A stretch of 64,000 bases of DNA from assembly GCF_002933295.1 (NCBI RefSeq), contig NZ_PSSW01000008.1:160281-224280 (forward strand). Reading direction: 5' to 3'. The notes under the pieces are model-generated. The model saw nothing but the letters and a program-made list of their open reading frames with translations, ran no database searches and was not told where the DNA came from. The translations under genes were made by a program, and so were the position numbers. Position 1 is the first letter of the stretch. Each line of letters begins with the position of its first letter. Source of the DNA: Marinobacter flavimaris. GTDB lineage: Bacteria > Pseudomonadota > Gammaproteobacteria > Pseudomonadales > Oleiphilaceae. Below, piece by piece: positions 51,828-60,331 of the stretch.

Positions 51828-53384
51828 ATGACTCAGCGCCCCGACATCAACCAACTCTCTGCCGATCAGCTCCGTGCCCTGGCGACGGAACTGATGGACT
51901 CTCTGGACGCCAATGATCAAGTCTTGGACCGGAAGGAACGGGCGTTGGTGCGCAGCAACGCTATCATCGAGAAGCTGACCCATGAAGTCGCCATCCTCAA
52001 GCGTCACAAGTACGCCCGTCGTAGTGAACAACTCGATGCGGTTCAGGGGAAACTGCTGGACGAACTGATCGACAGCGACCTGGCCGCCATCGAAGCCGAG
52101 CTGGACCAGGCGATGACCGAGGAGCAGAAGGCTGCCCGGCCCAAACAGAAGCCTAAGCGCACCCCGCTGCCACCGGAACTGCCCCGCACCCTGATCCACC
52201 ACGAACCGGACAATACTCAGTGCCAGTGCGGCTGTCAGCTCAAGCGCATTGGCGAAGACATCAGCGAAAAGCTGGACTACGTACCGGGCGAGTTCACCGT
52301 GGAGCGCCACATCCGAGGCAAGTGGGCCTGCGAAAAGTGCGAGACCCTGGTCCAGGCACCGGTACCACCGCAGGTGATCGACAAGGGTATCCCCACCGCC
52401 GGCCTGCTGGCTCAGGTGCTGGTGGCCAAATACGCGGACCATCTGCCGCTGTACCGTCAGGAGCGCATCTTCGGTCGCGCTGGCCTGGAAATCCCTCGCT
52501 CCACCCTGGCCGAATGGGTGGGTGCCTGCGGTGTGCAGTTGCAACCCCTGGCGGATGCACTGCGAAACACCTTGCTGGAACACAACGTTCTGCATGCCGA
52601 TGAAACCCCGGTCAGCATGCTGGCCCCGGGCAAGAAAAAGACCCACAAGGCCTACGTCTGGGCCTACTGCACCACACCGTTCTCGGACCTGAAAGCCACC
52701 GTTTACGACTTCGCACCCAGCCGGGCGGGTGAACACGCCCGCACCTTCCTGGGTGACTGGCAGGGAAAACTGGTCTGTGACGATTACGCCGGTTACAAGG
52801 CCGGGTTCGGCAACGGCATCACTGAAATCGGCTGTATGGCCCACGCCCGGCGCAAGTTCTACGACCTGCACGAAGCCAACAAGAGCGAGTTGGCAGCCAA
52901 GGCCCTGAAATACATCGGCGGGCTTTACGAGATCGAGCGAGAATCCAAAGACCTGCCGCCGGATAAGCGACGGGAAATCCGGCAAACCAAAGCCAAACCC
53001 CTTGCTGAGGCACTGCATCAGTGGATGCTCGCGCATCGCCAGAAGGTGCTGGATGGTTCTGGCACGGCCAAAGCGTTGGATTACAGCCTCAAACGGTGGG
53101 AAGCGCTGACGCGCTACCTGGACGATGGTGCTGTGCCCATCGACAATAACTGGGTGGAAAACCAGATCCGGCCCTGGGCGCTAGGCCGTTCCAACTGGCT
53201 GTTCGCGGGGTCACTACGTAGTGGTCAGCGTGCGGCTGCGATCATGACACTGATCCAGTCTGCAAAGCTGAATGGTCATGACCCCTATGCCTATCTGAAG
53301 GATTTGTTGACCCGCCTGCCGACGCAGAAAAACAACGCCATCAACGAGCTATTGCCCCACAACTGGAAGCCTTGCATACCCTGA
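51828..53384 (+). CDS. tnpC: IS66-family transposase TnpC
   Basis: A 518-residue DDE transposase. The N-terminal leucine-rich coiled coil (ATELMDSLDANDQVLDRKERALVRS) is followed by a zinc-finger domain (CQCGCQLKRIGEDISEKLDYVPGEF, then CEKCETLVQAP) and the catalytic core with VLHADETPV, KLVCDDYAGYKAGF and VPIDNNWVENQIRPWALGRSNWLFAGS. The C-terminal block PYAYLKDLLTRLPT is also typical. It is full length with no frameshift, so the element may be mobile. Confidence 0.96.
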   Translation: MTQRPDINQLSADQLRALATELMDSLDANDQVLDRKERALVRSNAIIEKLTHEVAILKRHKYARRSEQLDAVQGKLLDELIDSDLAAIEAELDQAMTEEQKAARPKQKPKRTPLPPELPRTLIHHEPDNTQCQCGCQLKRIGEDISEKLDYVPGEFTVERHIRGKWACEKCETLVQAPVPPQVIDKGIPTAGLLAQVLVAKYADHLPLYRQERIFGRAGLEIPRSTLAEWVGACGVQLQPLADALRNTLLEHNVLHADETPVSMLAPGKKKTHKAYVWAYCTTPFSDLKATVYDFAPSRAGEHARTFLGDWQGKLVCDDYAGYKAGFGNGITEIGCMAHARRKFYDLHEANKSELAAKALKYIGGLYEIERESKDLPPDKRREIRQTKAKPLAEALHQWMLAHRQKVLDGSGTAKALDYSLKRWEALTRYLDDGAVPIDNNWVENQIRPWALGRSNWLFAGSLRSGQRAAAIMTLIQSAKLNGHDPYAYLKDLLTRLPTQKNNAINELLPHNWKPCIP

Positions 53385-53795
53385 TAAGTCGCAATGGCCG
53401 GCCCCTTATGTTGGATTGTTTGATTCCTCTCTAAAGGCTCTATCATGCGGAATTGGCCGTTTTTGATTGAGCGTAATTTCGGATAATCCCACAAGACAAA
53501 CCACGGTCTAACTCACCCTCCAGATCAAGTAGAAGACAATAAAGAGTGAACGCTGTCTCATATTCTTGACAAAACATTAAACTGTTTATAAAACTCTCTC
53601 TTAGATTAATTGTAACTAACTGTTAAGTGTTAGTTTTTCAGCAGTGCCATTGCACTTCGTTGATGCTCATAACAGCGAAGCGAGAGGGCGTCTCGAGAGT
53701 GTTAAAAACTGTCAGGGACACTCCAGCGTCAGGATCTGTCCGATCGTCATGCTTCCTGAAGACAGTCTTTTTTATCGTAGTAAAAGGGGAAATGG
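53385..53795. other. Gap between tnpC and the cargo genes
   Basis: 410 bases without a convincing gene. GC falls sharply after about 53500, marking the change from transposition genes to cargo. AAAAGGGGAAATGG just before 53796 is a ribosome site. Any cargo promoter is probably here. Confidence 0.5.
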
Positions 53796-54836
53796 GTGCG
53801 ACGCACTCTTCAATGGGTTAGGGAATTCTTCGGAACCTCGACGACAAAATCGCAGCTCGCGACTACCTCCCAACCGGGCCATGCCGATAAGGAGACGAGC
53901 GATCCAGTTTTCTTGGCCGTAGACGAGGTCTCGGGAAGTCTGCAAGAAGGCTTGCTCTCCTGGCTCTTGAACGTGGAGCCACACCAACTTGAGAAAACCG
54001 ACGAGCGCACAAGCGCCATTGTCGCCCAACTGGAAAGCAGAATAAGCTCTGGCAAACTGGAAGAGTTGCCACGTCAGCCCCTGATTCTCCCCAAGCTGTT
54101 GCAAGCCCTGTCCAAGGAGAACTCGGACAGACGGGAGCTGGTTAGCGTTATCTTGAAGGACCCTGCACTGACCAACCGGGTTCTTCAGGTCGCGAACAGC
54201 CCCTTTTTCCGATCCGGAGATCAACATATTGAGTCGGTAGACCAGGCGGTCTTTCTGTTAGGGCACAGAGGCATTCGGAATGTCGTGTCGGCTTCCATCA
54301 TGCAACCCATGCTGGCCGCGCGGGACAATGCCGAAGCGCTGTTCAGTGAGCGAGTCTGGCAGTGGGGCATGACATGCGCCAGATCAGCGGAAGCAGTTGC
54401 CATCTCGAAAGGTGTGGACAGCGGTGCTCACTTTCTATTGGGCTTACTGCCGGCGCTCTCTTACATCACCCTTCGACGTGAAGTGGAAAGGCTTTACAAA
54501 GACCGCTGCAACCGAGAGGAGGTACCCCCCAGTCTGTTTCGTGCGGTTTTCAGCCAGTTCGATTGGGCAACCGCCCGACTGGTGGCCCAGAAGTGGAGCT
54601 TACCCTCTAGCTTCCAAGCCAGTTTGCCTGCAACGACGCGTCCAACGCCGATGCAGTATTCTACCCCGCTCTGCGATGGAATTATGCTGGGTACCCGCGA
54701 GGTATTGCGTCACGTCAATCACCCCACTCTGACCGAAGAGGAACTTCGTCAAGTTCTGCTGCTGGAAGAGCCGCAGTTCGACAGGATACGTGGCGCGATT
54801 GCGGGGATGCTTGAAAAAGAGGGGAGCCCGGCTTGA
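53796..54836 (+). CDS. HDOD-domain protein (transposon cargo 1)
   Basis: A 346-residue protein starting with GTG at 53796. The HDOD domain spans about residues 90-290: LPRQPLILPKLLQALSKENSDRRELVSVILKDPALTNRVLQVANSPFFRSGDQHIESVDQAVFLLGHRGIRNVV. HDOD domains resemble HD hydrolases but lack most metal ligands and act as signalling or scaffold modules. The N-terminal 85 residues are polar. A related receiver-HDOD protein follows 121 bases later. Confidence 0.85.
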   Translation: MRRTLQWVREFFGTSTTKSQLATTSQPGHADKETSDPVFLAVDEVSGSLQEGLLSWLLNVEPHQLEKTDERTSAIVAQLESRISSGKLEELPRQPLILPKLLQALSKENSDRRELVSVILKDPALTNRVLQVANSPFFRSGDQHIESVDQAVFLLGHRGIRNVVSASIMQPMLAARDNAEALFSERVWQWGMTCARSAEAVAISKGVDSGAHFLLGLLPALSYITLRREVERLYKDRCNREEVPPSLFRAVFSQFDWATARLVAQKWSLPSSFQASLPATTRPTPMQYSTPLCDGIMLGTREVLRHVNHPTLTEEELRQVLLLEEPQFDRIRGAIAGMLEKEGSPA

Positions 54837-54957
54837 TAACCCCTACGACTTTTCTTCAGGCACCACGTCTCACACTGCTGACAGGCCGCTGCACCGTATG
54901 CGAAAACGGATCTGATTGGCTGTCCCTTTTTCTATCAGGCTTGAAAGGGGCCCTCCA

Positions 54958-56097
54958 TTGAGGACGCTAATTCTGGAACACGACGTAATGATGGCCGACC
55001 TTCTGGAGACAGTTGTTAGCGGTCTCTATCCGGGTGGCATTGTTTTTGTAACGGGGGCCATGGAGAGCGCTCTGGCGTATTGGAGGGAAAACGGTGCTGA
55101 CTTGATAATTACTGGCTGGAGCCTACCGGATGGGTCGGGCCTGGCCTGTGCAAGAGCCGTTCGCGAAAATGACAAACAAACACCGGTTGTCTTGATTTCC
55201 AGTCGGTCAGATCGCAAATCTGTGCGCCAGGCTGCACACCACGGCATCAATAGCTACATCGTAAAACCTTTCGATGTGTCGCTCCTTCACGAAAGGCTGA
55301 AATCACTGGTTGACCAGGAAGCTTTTGAGCAGCAGTCACCCATCGATCTGGAGCAACGATTACGATCCTCGGTCGATACGGTCATCCAGCTTCCTTGCGA
55401 GATTAATACGGCTGATGTCATCAAACTGATGGAACGTCGCCAGGATCTCTATCCATCCCAGCTTGCCGAGCGCTGGAATGGCGAAATGGCGCTGACATCT
55501 CGTCTGCTGGATGTCGCGAACACGGCATCTTTCAAAAAGACCGGTGAACCCGTCCGTAATTTGCGTGACGCCATTGCAACCTTGGGGATCGATATGGCAC
55601 TCCGGCAAGCAGTGGCATTGTCGTTGAATATATCCGGACACTTGCGCGACCCGCGTCTTGCGGAGAGGGCCGAGGCGTTTATTGAACTCGCCGAAAAAAC
55701 GGCCCGCGAGGCCGAACTGGTTGCAGCGAGGCTTGAAATCAACGCCGCGGAGATTCATGTAGCTGCACTGCTCAGTCGCATTGGTGAGTTGGCAGTGCTC
55801 AAGGTGATGCAAGAGGCAATTGACCAAAACTGCTCCATTTCGGAAGAGCATATTGAAGGTGGGTTGGGGACCTGGGCTCCTACCTTTGGAAATCGTCTGA
55901 AGGTGCAATGGCATCTACCAATTCCGCTCAGGGAACTCATCGGGGCTGTGCATATTCTTCCTCGGGCCGCCACCCGCGAGTCGCTTATCGTGATGCGCAC
56001 AGCAGCGCTCAAAGCAGCTGGCGAGGGAAAAAGCGAAGAATGTTTGCGTCTTCTGAGTCGACTCGGGTTGGATGAATATAGCTGTGAGCAACGGTAG
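54958..56097 (+). CDS. Receiver-HDOD protein with degenerate receiver (transposon cargo 2)
   Basis: A 379-residue protein. The start is taken as TTG at 54958, after AAGGGGCC, since LRTLILEHDVMMAD is the first receiver strand; a TTG at 54916 is possible. The receiver (1-115) has acidic E7/D9 and lysine in YIVKPFDV. The phospho-acceptor position reads IITGWSLPDGSG, so the aspartate is replaced by Gly53. The rest (about 135-330) is an HDOD domain: LPCEINTADVIKLMERRQDLYPSQLAERWNGEMALTSRLLDVANTASF. The receiver probably cannot be phosphorylated in the usual way and may be a constitutive interaction domain. Confidence 0.85.
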   Translation: MRTLILEHDVMMADLLETVVSGLYPGGIVFVTGAMESALAYWRENGADLIITGWSLPDGSGLACARAVRENDKQTPVVLISSRSDRKSVRQAAHHGINSYIVKPFDVSLLHERLKSLVDQEAFEQQSPIDLEQRLRSSVDTVIQLPCEINTADVIKLMERRQDLYPSQLAERWNGEMALTSRLLDVANTASFKKTGEPVRNLRDAIATLGIDMALRQAVALSLNISGHLRDPRLAERAEAFIELAEKTAREAELVAARLEINAAEIHVAALLSRIGELAVLKVMQEAIDQNCSISEEHIEGGLGTWAPTFGNRLKVQWHLPIPLRELIGAVHILPRAATRESLIVMRTAALKAAGEGKSEECLRLLSRLGLDEYSCEQR

Positions 56098-56324
56098 CAA
56101 GCAAATACAGAAATTGTGGCGAATCGCTTGCGTTGGGGGATTAACAGAATGGATGTGCCCAGCAATCTACAACACACAATGCATGAACGCTTGTCGCTTA
56201 TGGCTACGGCCAAAAGTGAGAGAGGAAAACGTTAGTCGCTTTTACTGACGTAAAAATGTACATGTTGGTACAATTCATAGGTTCGATGAATCAAATCGCC
56301 TAGTTGACATGACCGGTGTGAACC

Positions 56325-57716
56325 TTGCAAACCCATAGTAAAAATAACGTCAGTGGTGACAGTCGTTTTTTTTCCGCCGACGCTAGCGGAGCGTCAGAGC
56401 GTTTGGGGCGGCTGCTTGTTGCTGACGATGAGCCGCGCTTGCTCGAAAGCTTATGCTCGATACTGCGTGACAAAGGATTTGAGGTGGACGAGGCCATGGA
56501 TGGCGACGCCGTCTGCCAGCAGCTACAAGATAATGCCTATGATCTGATTTTGTTGGATATCCGGATGCCGGGGAAGAGCGGTTTAGAGATCATGGCTTGG
56601 TTGAAAGAGACCGGCATGGATTCTCAGGTCATCATTATGAGCGGCCAATCCGACTATCGCATCGTAAGGCAAGCATTCAAGCTAGGTGCCTGCGATTATC
56701 TAAAAAAACCCTACGATGTCGATGATTTAATTCAGGCTGTTGGTGGCAAAGTTTTGGAACGAAGACAAAGCCGTTTGAGGGCGACTACAGACTGGTCTAA
56801 CCCACTAAAAGGCGAGTTTTTCAGGCGCACACTTGATCATCTGCCCGAGCTGGTTTTTTTACTGGACGAGCGAAAGTGCTTTAAATATCTGAACCAAAAA
56901 GTCGAGAGCCTTACGGGATTGCCCGCGGAGGAGTTAATTGGTCAACCGCTTTCCCGGCTCGTTCATGAAGATGACATTGCGAAGCTTCCACTGTTCTTTG
57001 AGAGGGCCGAGGCTGGCGAGCCAATAACCCAAGAGATCAAGCTTAGGACCCACAGTGGAGAAGTTGGTTACAAGGACTTTGATATTATCATTACCTCTCC
57101 GCTTGAGGTGAATCCCGCGCTACCTCAAGCAACCTTCTCTTCAGACGATCCTCCTTTTTTGGGCATTGCCCGGGACATCACTGAGCGCAAACAGACACTG
57201 GAATTAATGGAGTTTCGTGCTTCTCACGATTCATTGACCGAGTTGCCTAATAGAAACTTGTTTATGGATCGACTTAGGTTGGCTGTCAGTCAGGCGAGAC
57301 GTAATGGGCAAAAGTTTGCTGTGCTTTTTATCGACCTCGACAATTTTAAAGCGGTAAACGACGCATACGGGCATGGGATTGGTGATCAACTATTGCAGAA
57401 AGTCGCATCCGGTCTGAAACATTGTTTGCGAGAAGGGGATACGCTTGCTCGCTATGGTGGTGATGAATTTATGGCTCTGTTGCCCTCGCTTGATGAAAAA
57501 AAGGATGCCGCAACGGTCGCACGCAAACTTTTGACCTCGCTCGAAGCCCCTTTTCGTTTTGAGGGCTGCGACCCTGGCATTTCTATCGGAACCAGCATCG
57601 GGATTGCACTGTACCCTGAAAACGGTGATGAGGCGGAAACGCTGATAGAGCGGGCAGACATGGCCATGTATGCCGTGAAACAGGAGAAAAAGAACGACTT
57701 TCGCTTTTACAGCTAG
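56325..57716 (+). CDS. Receiver-PAS-GGDEF diguanylate cyclase (transposon cargo 3)
   Basis: A 463-residue protein starting with TTG at 56325. The receiver (about 28-145) is complete: LLVADDEPRLLE, LILLDIRMPGKSG with D78, and YLKKPYDV. A PAS domain follows (about 165-290: LDHLPELVFLLDERKCFKYLNQKVESLTGLPAEELIGQPLSRLVHEDD). The GGDEF domain (about 305-460) has SHDSLTELPNRNLF and RYGGDEF at 376-382, with an RxxD I-site (REGD) five residues before GGDEF. It should make c-di-GMP from two GTP with feedback inhibition. No kinase is carried on the element. Confidence 0.93.
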   Translation: MQTHSKNNVSGDSRFFSADASGASERLGRLLVADDEPRLLESLCSILRDKGFEVDEAMDGDAVCQQLQDNAYDLILLDIRMPGKSGLEIMAWLKETGMDSQVIIMSGQSDYRIVRQAFKLGACDYLKKPYDVDDLIQAVGGKVLERRQSRLRATTDWSNPLKGEFFRRTLDHLPELVFLLDERKCFKYLNQKVESLTGLPAEELIGQPLSRLVHEDDIAKLPLFFERAEAGEPITQEIKLRTHSGEVGYKDFDIIITSPLEVNPALPQATFSSDDPPFLGIARDITERKQTLELMEFRASHDSLTELPNRNLFMDRLRLAVSQARRNGQKFAVLFIDLDNFKAVNDAYGHGIGDQLLQKVASGLKHCLREGDTLARYGGDEFMALLPSLDEKKDAATVARKLLTSLEAPFRFEGCDPGISIGTSIGIALYPENGDEAETLIERADMAMYAVKQEKKNDFRFYS

Positions 57717-57888
57717 TGTAAATCTGAAAACGTCTTGAAATCAGCTCTAACACGGCGATTCCTGACAGGTATAGAATTTGCGCTTATCTTGGGAAGGGTA
57801 ACGACACAAGAGGCGCAAAAAGAACCGCCGCCCATATTTCTAGAACAAAAAGGCAAGCTCTGGGCGATTTTTCAAGCCATTTGTCCAC

Positions 57889-57946
57889 TGGACACTATCT
57901 TCACGAAGGCAACGTCTGACTCAAGATGGGATCACCGGTCGCTTAC
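57889..57946. repeat. Right terminal inverted repeat of the IS66-type transposon
   Basis: Read inward from 57946 on the minus strand it starts GTAAGCGACCGGTGATCC and ends GATAGTGTCCA. The GTGTCCA block lies at the same distance from the tip as in the left end. It overlaps nothing convincing; a 71-residue frame across it is considered chance. Confidence 0.92.
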
Positions 57947-57954
57947 GTGATACC
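57947..57954. repeat. Target-site duplication, right copy
   Basis: GTGATACC, identical to 50965-50972. Removing the transposon and one copy would rejoin CTCTTGACC-GTGATACC-CTGTTAGG. Confidence 0.95.
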
Positions 57955-58033
57955 CTGTTAGGTAGTTCTCAAATACGCTCTTCGTTGGTGCTCGTTGTAT
58001 CGCTAATTTGAACCCGCGTGATGTAAAAATTGA

Positions 58034-58615
58034 CTAATTTCTGAGTTGTTGGGCGAGTGATGCAAGCTCAAGTGAAAGATCATTACTGAGTTTTTTCTCA
58101 GCCTTATTTTCTGAGGGTGAAATTGTCAGATGGTAAGCAATTCCTCCTGCGAATGCGCCCAGGATAATGCCCCCGACATGACCGGTCGCTATCATTGCGG
58201 TAACACCGAAACCAGCTAAAAATCCATAGAACAAGCCGGTGCTGGCTTCTATGCCGAGGAAGCGCATTATGTGTCTCGTCGGACGAATTGGGGCTTGAGT
58301 ACGCACATTTTTCTTAACGTCCAGGTTGACGAGCCCTGCGAGAATTTTCTTTCCGCGACCATGGGTTTTATCAGTGACGTAAAGCAAAGAAATCCAATTG
58401 CCGATGCACGGGTCAGCTAGAAAATGATCAACCTCTGCGGATATTTTTTTGTCCTCGGTATTCTTTATAACAAGCTTATATCTCCCCCCTGTTTGGAACT
58501 CATGGAGTCGGGGTCCAGTGCTTGCTTGAACATCAACTATTTCACCGCTTACAGATTCGAAACCTAAGATCCGTGGCTCAGACAACCCAAGAAAGTTGAA
58601 GGTTACATCATGCAT
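58034..58615 (-). CDS. Hypothetical protein with C-terminal membrane segments
   Basis: A 193-residue protein. The ATG at 58615 is preferred because AAGGTGA lies five bases before it; a GTG at 58624 is an alternative. The N-terminal 110 residues are beta-rich and soluble (ILGFESVSGEIVDVQASTG, GNWISLLYVTDKTHGRGKKI). Two hydrophobic stretches follow (LFYGFLAGFGVTAMIATGHVGGIILGAFAGGI), then a polar tail. The family is unknown. Confidence 0.65.
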   Translation of the reverse strand: MHDVTFNFLGLSEPRILGFESVSGEIVDVQASTGPRLHEFQTGGRYKLVIKNTEDKKISAEVDHFLADPCIGNWISLLYVTDKTHGRGKKILAGLVNLDVKKNVRTQAPIRPTRHIMRFLGIEASTGLFYGFLAGFGVTAMIATGHVGGIILGAFAGGIAYHLTISPSENKAEKKLSNDLSLELASLAQQLRN

Positions 58616-58928
58616 TGGGCTCACCTTGAAAAGAGTTACTCACTGTCAATTAATAACGGAGTGTAGTAGCTTCGTGCTTCTTGGGACCAACGCAGGTGGC
58701 AAAATCCACAGTGCTCCCAAAGAGTCGGATAAACCTGTAACTTTCCAGAAACTCGGCAATATTATATTGGACTTGCCTCGATACTATGACAAATTTTGTT
58801 CTTAAATGGGGGGCGTCGGACTTCGATCTGAACAATCGGTTTGCGACCTTTGCCCTTTAGAGCAGACTGCGGTTTAATCTGAAATTAGAACAATAAGTTT
58901 GGTAAGCCTAAAAACAAGGAGAGTTCGC
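58616..58928. other. Divergent intergenic region, no gene seen
   Basis: About 310 bases lie between the hypothetical minus-strand gene and the NYN-type gene. I see no convincing frame or RNA. The 3' end contains AAGGAGAGTTCGC, the ribosome site of the next gene. Confidence 0.5.
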
Positions 58929-59525
58929 TTGGCAACAAACTACGTCCTGATAGATTTTGAGAATGTCCAGCCCAGCAACCTGGAGGTTCTGAAACGGCAT
59001 CCTTTTAAAGTCATAGTTTTCGTTGGAGCGAATCAGACCAAGCTGCCATTTGATCTAGCTCAAGCGATGCAAGCTCTTGGCGATTCAGGGCAGTACGTCA
59101 AGATTGCAGGTAGCGGAAAAAACGCCCTTGATTTCCATATCGCTTATTACGTCGGGGAACTGTCCGCAAAAGAACCAAGCGCCTATTTCCATATCATCTC
59201 TCGCGATACCGGCTTCGATACGCTGATCAAGCACCTCAAATCACGTAGCATCAAAATCCAAAGAGAGCGTGATTTGGCCGAAATTCCTGTTGTAAGGATG
59301 TCCACCGCCACATCAACCGACGACATGGTTACTGCGATCGTAAAGAACCTCTCGGGCCGGGGGCAGTCGAGGCCACGCAAAGTCAAGACGCTCTCGAATA
59401 CAATCAACTCGTTGTTCACTGAAAAGCTCTCAGAAAAACAGCTTGGTGAGATCGTAAAAGACCTGGAGCAGCGGAAATACATCAGGGTGAATAATGGCAA
59501 TGTTTCCTATCAACTACCTCACTAG
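58929..59525 (+). CDS. NYN/PIN-like RNase domain protein with C-terminal winged helix
   Basis: A 198-residue protein. The start is TTG at 58929, six bases after AAGGAGA. The first strand NYVLIDFENVQPSNLEVL, then VIVFVGANQTKLPFD, KNALDFHIAYYVGEL and YFHIISRDTGFDTLIKHLKS give the acidic residues of a NYN/PIN-type metal-dependent nuclease. The C-terminal 55 residues (TINSLFTEKLSEKQLGEIVKDLEQRKYIRVNNGNVSYQL) form a small winged-helix-like domain that could bind nucleic acid. It probably cleaves RNA; target and role are unknown. Confidence 0.75.
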   Translation: MATNYVLIDFENVQPSNLEVLKRHPFKVIVFVGANQTKLPFDLAQAMQALGDSGQYVKIAGSGKNALDFHIAYYVGELSAKEPSAYFHIISRDTGFDTLIKHLKSRSIKIQRERDLAEIPVVRMSTATSTDDMVTAIVKNLSGRGQSRPRKVKTLSNTINSLFTEKLSEKQLGEIVKDLEQRKYIRVNNGNVSYQLPH

Positions 59526-59625
59526 CCCGAAAAGGGCTCTAGCGACCCCAACGTCTTTTGCGTTGCTGCTTTCTCTAAGCTGTAAAGCCGCGTCCGCCTT
59601 CGGCGTTCACTGATGAGCCATCAGG

Positions 59626-60165
59626 ATGAATGACCAAGGTCAGACGGTCCCTCATCGAATTTTCTATTCTTCTTGGGATTTTCAGCAGGCGCTTTCTGCT
59701 CTGACATTCGTATTGGAAGAATGCGACTTTGACGCAAAATATTCACGTGTACAGCTACGCAAGTTTCGGTGTTTTGAAACGACAGCTATTGTCTCGTTTT
59801 CGCGCCCTTTCAAGGTGGGTCGCGGACGGAAAGCTCTTGATCTGACTGCAATCGGCTTCGAATTTTCTGAGCATGAAGAGAGACTTAAGAGTAAATTGCT
59901 ATGGCTTAGAGATAAGATTGTCAGCCACTCAGATGAAGAAGAAATGGAGTATCGATCATCCTCCTTTGAAGCATTCGAAGATATTGGCATCAGGATGCCG
60001 GTAGTTAGCTTTCGGGAGTCTCTTTACCTGGAAAGGGCTCAGTACCGCGCATTCGAATCCCTTTTGCGCAGGCTGTTGTATGCAATTGCACAGTACAAGT
60101 TTGATTTTGCTCAAGCTAATCCGGAGTTATTTGAGCAGTTAAAGTTATCGACAGACCAGGACTGA
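59626..60165 (+). CDS. Hypothetical protein
   Basis: A 179-residue soluble protein. SWDFQQALSALTFVLEECDF is followed by beta strands (TAIVSFSRPFKVGRGRKALDLTAIGFEF) and an acidic helix-rich half (SHSDEEEMEYRSSSFEAFEDIGI). No domain is recognised. It follows the NYN-type gene by 100 bases in the same direction and may share its transcript. Confidence 0.6.
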   Translation: MNDQGQTVPHRIFYSSWDFQQALSALTFVLEECDFDAKYSRVQLRKFRCFETTAIVSFSRPFKVGRGRKALDLTAIGFEFSEHEERLKSKLLWLRDKIVSHSDEEEMEYRSSSFEAFEDIGIRMPVVSFRESLYLERAQYRAFESLLRRLLYAIAQYKFDFAQANPELFEQLKLSTDQD

Positions 60166-60331
60166 TTGCACTTAACAACCAACTATCGTGTGAACTCTTT
60201 TTTTGTTTCTTTATGCGGGGCTTAGATGGCCCATTCTGAATGTTCGCTTTGCGACTGTCCCGTTAGCGTCAATGAACTTGAAAAAACTTAACCAGTTCAT
60301 TAAATCATGGAACTACAACCTGAGCGAGGAG

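Larger units (their letters stand above)
50973..57946 (+). mobile_element. Complete IS66-family transposon with signalling cargo (6,974 bp)
   Basis: Both tips begin GTAA(C/G)CG, as in IS66-family elements, and face inward. The first 58 bases of the two ends match at 46 positions without gaps, including a shared block GGTGATCCCATCTTGA (positions 11-26). Exact 8-bp duplications flank the element. The element carries tnpA, tnpB and tnpC, then three cargo genes (HDOD protein, receiver-HDOD protein, receiver-PAS-GGDEF protein) between tnpC and the right tip. Simple IS66 elements are about 2.5-2.8 kb, so the cargo is about 4.4 kb. All genes point the same way. It appears intact and possibly active. 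Confidence 0.93.

Noticed and set aside
51819..53036. A 405-codon open frame on the minus strand opposite tnpC
   Set aside because: It lies fully within the IS66 transposase gene and shows no protein family features.
57735..57950. A 71-codon frame across the right end of the transposon
   Set aside because: It runs through the terminal inverted repeat and has no ribosome site or domain.
58625..60165. Possible integron cassette array, because of many small unknown genes
   Set aside because: Genes have mixed orientation and I find no repeated attC-like sites or integron integrase.
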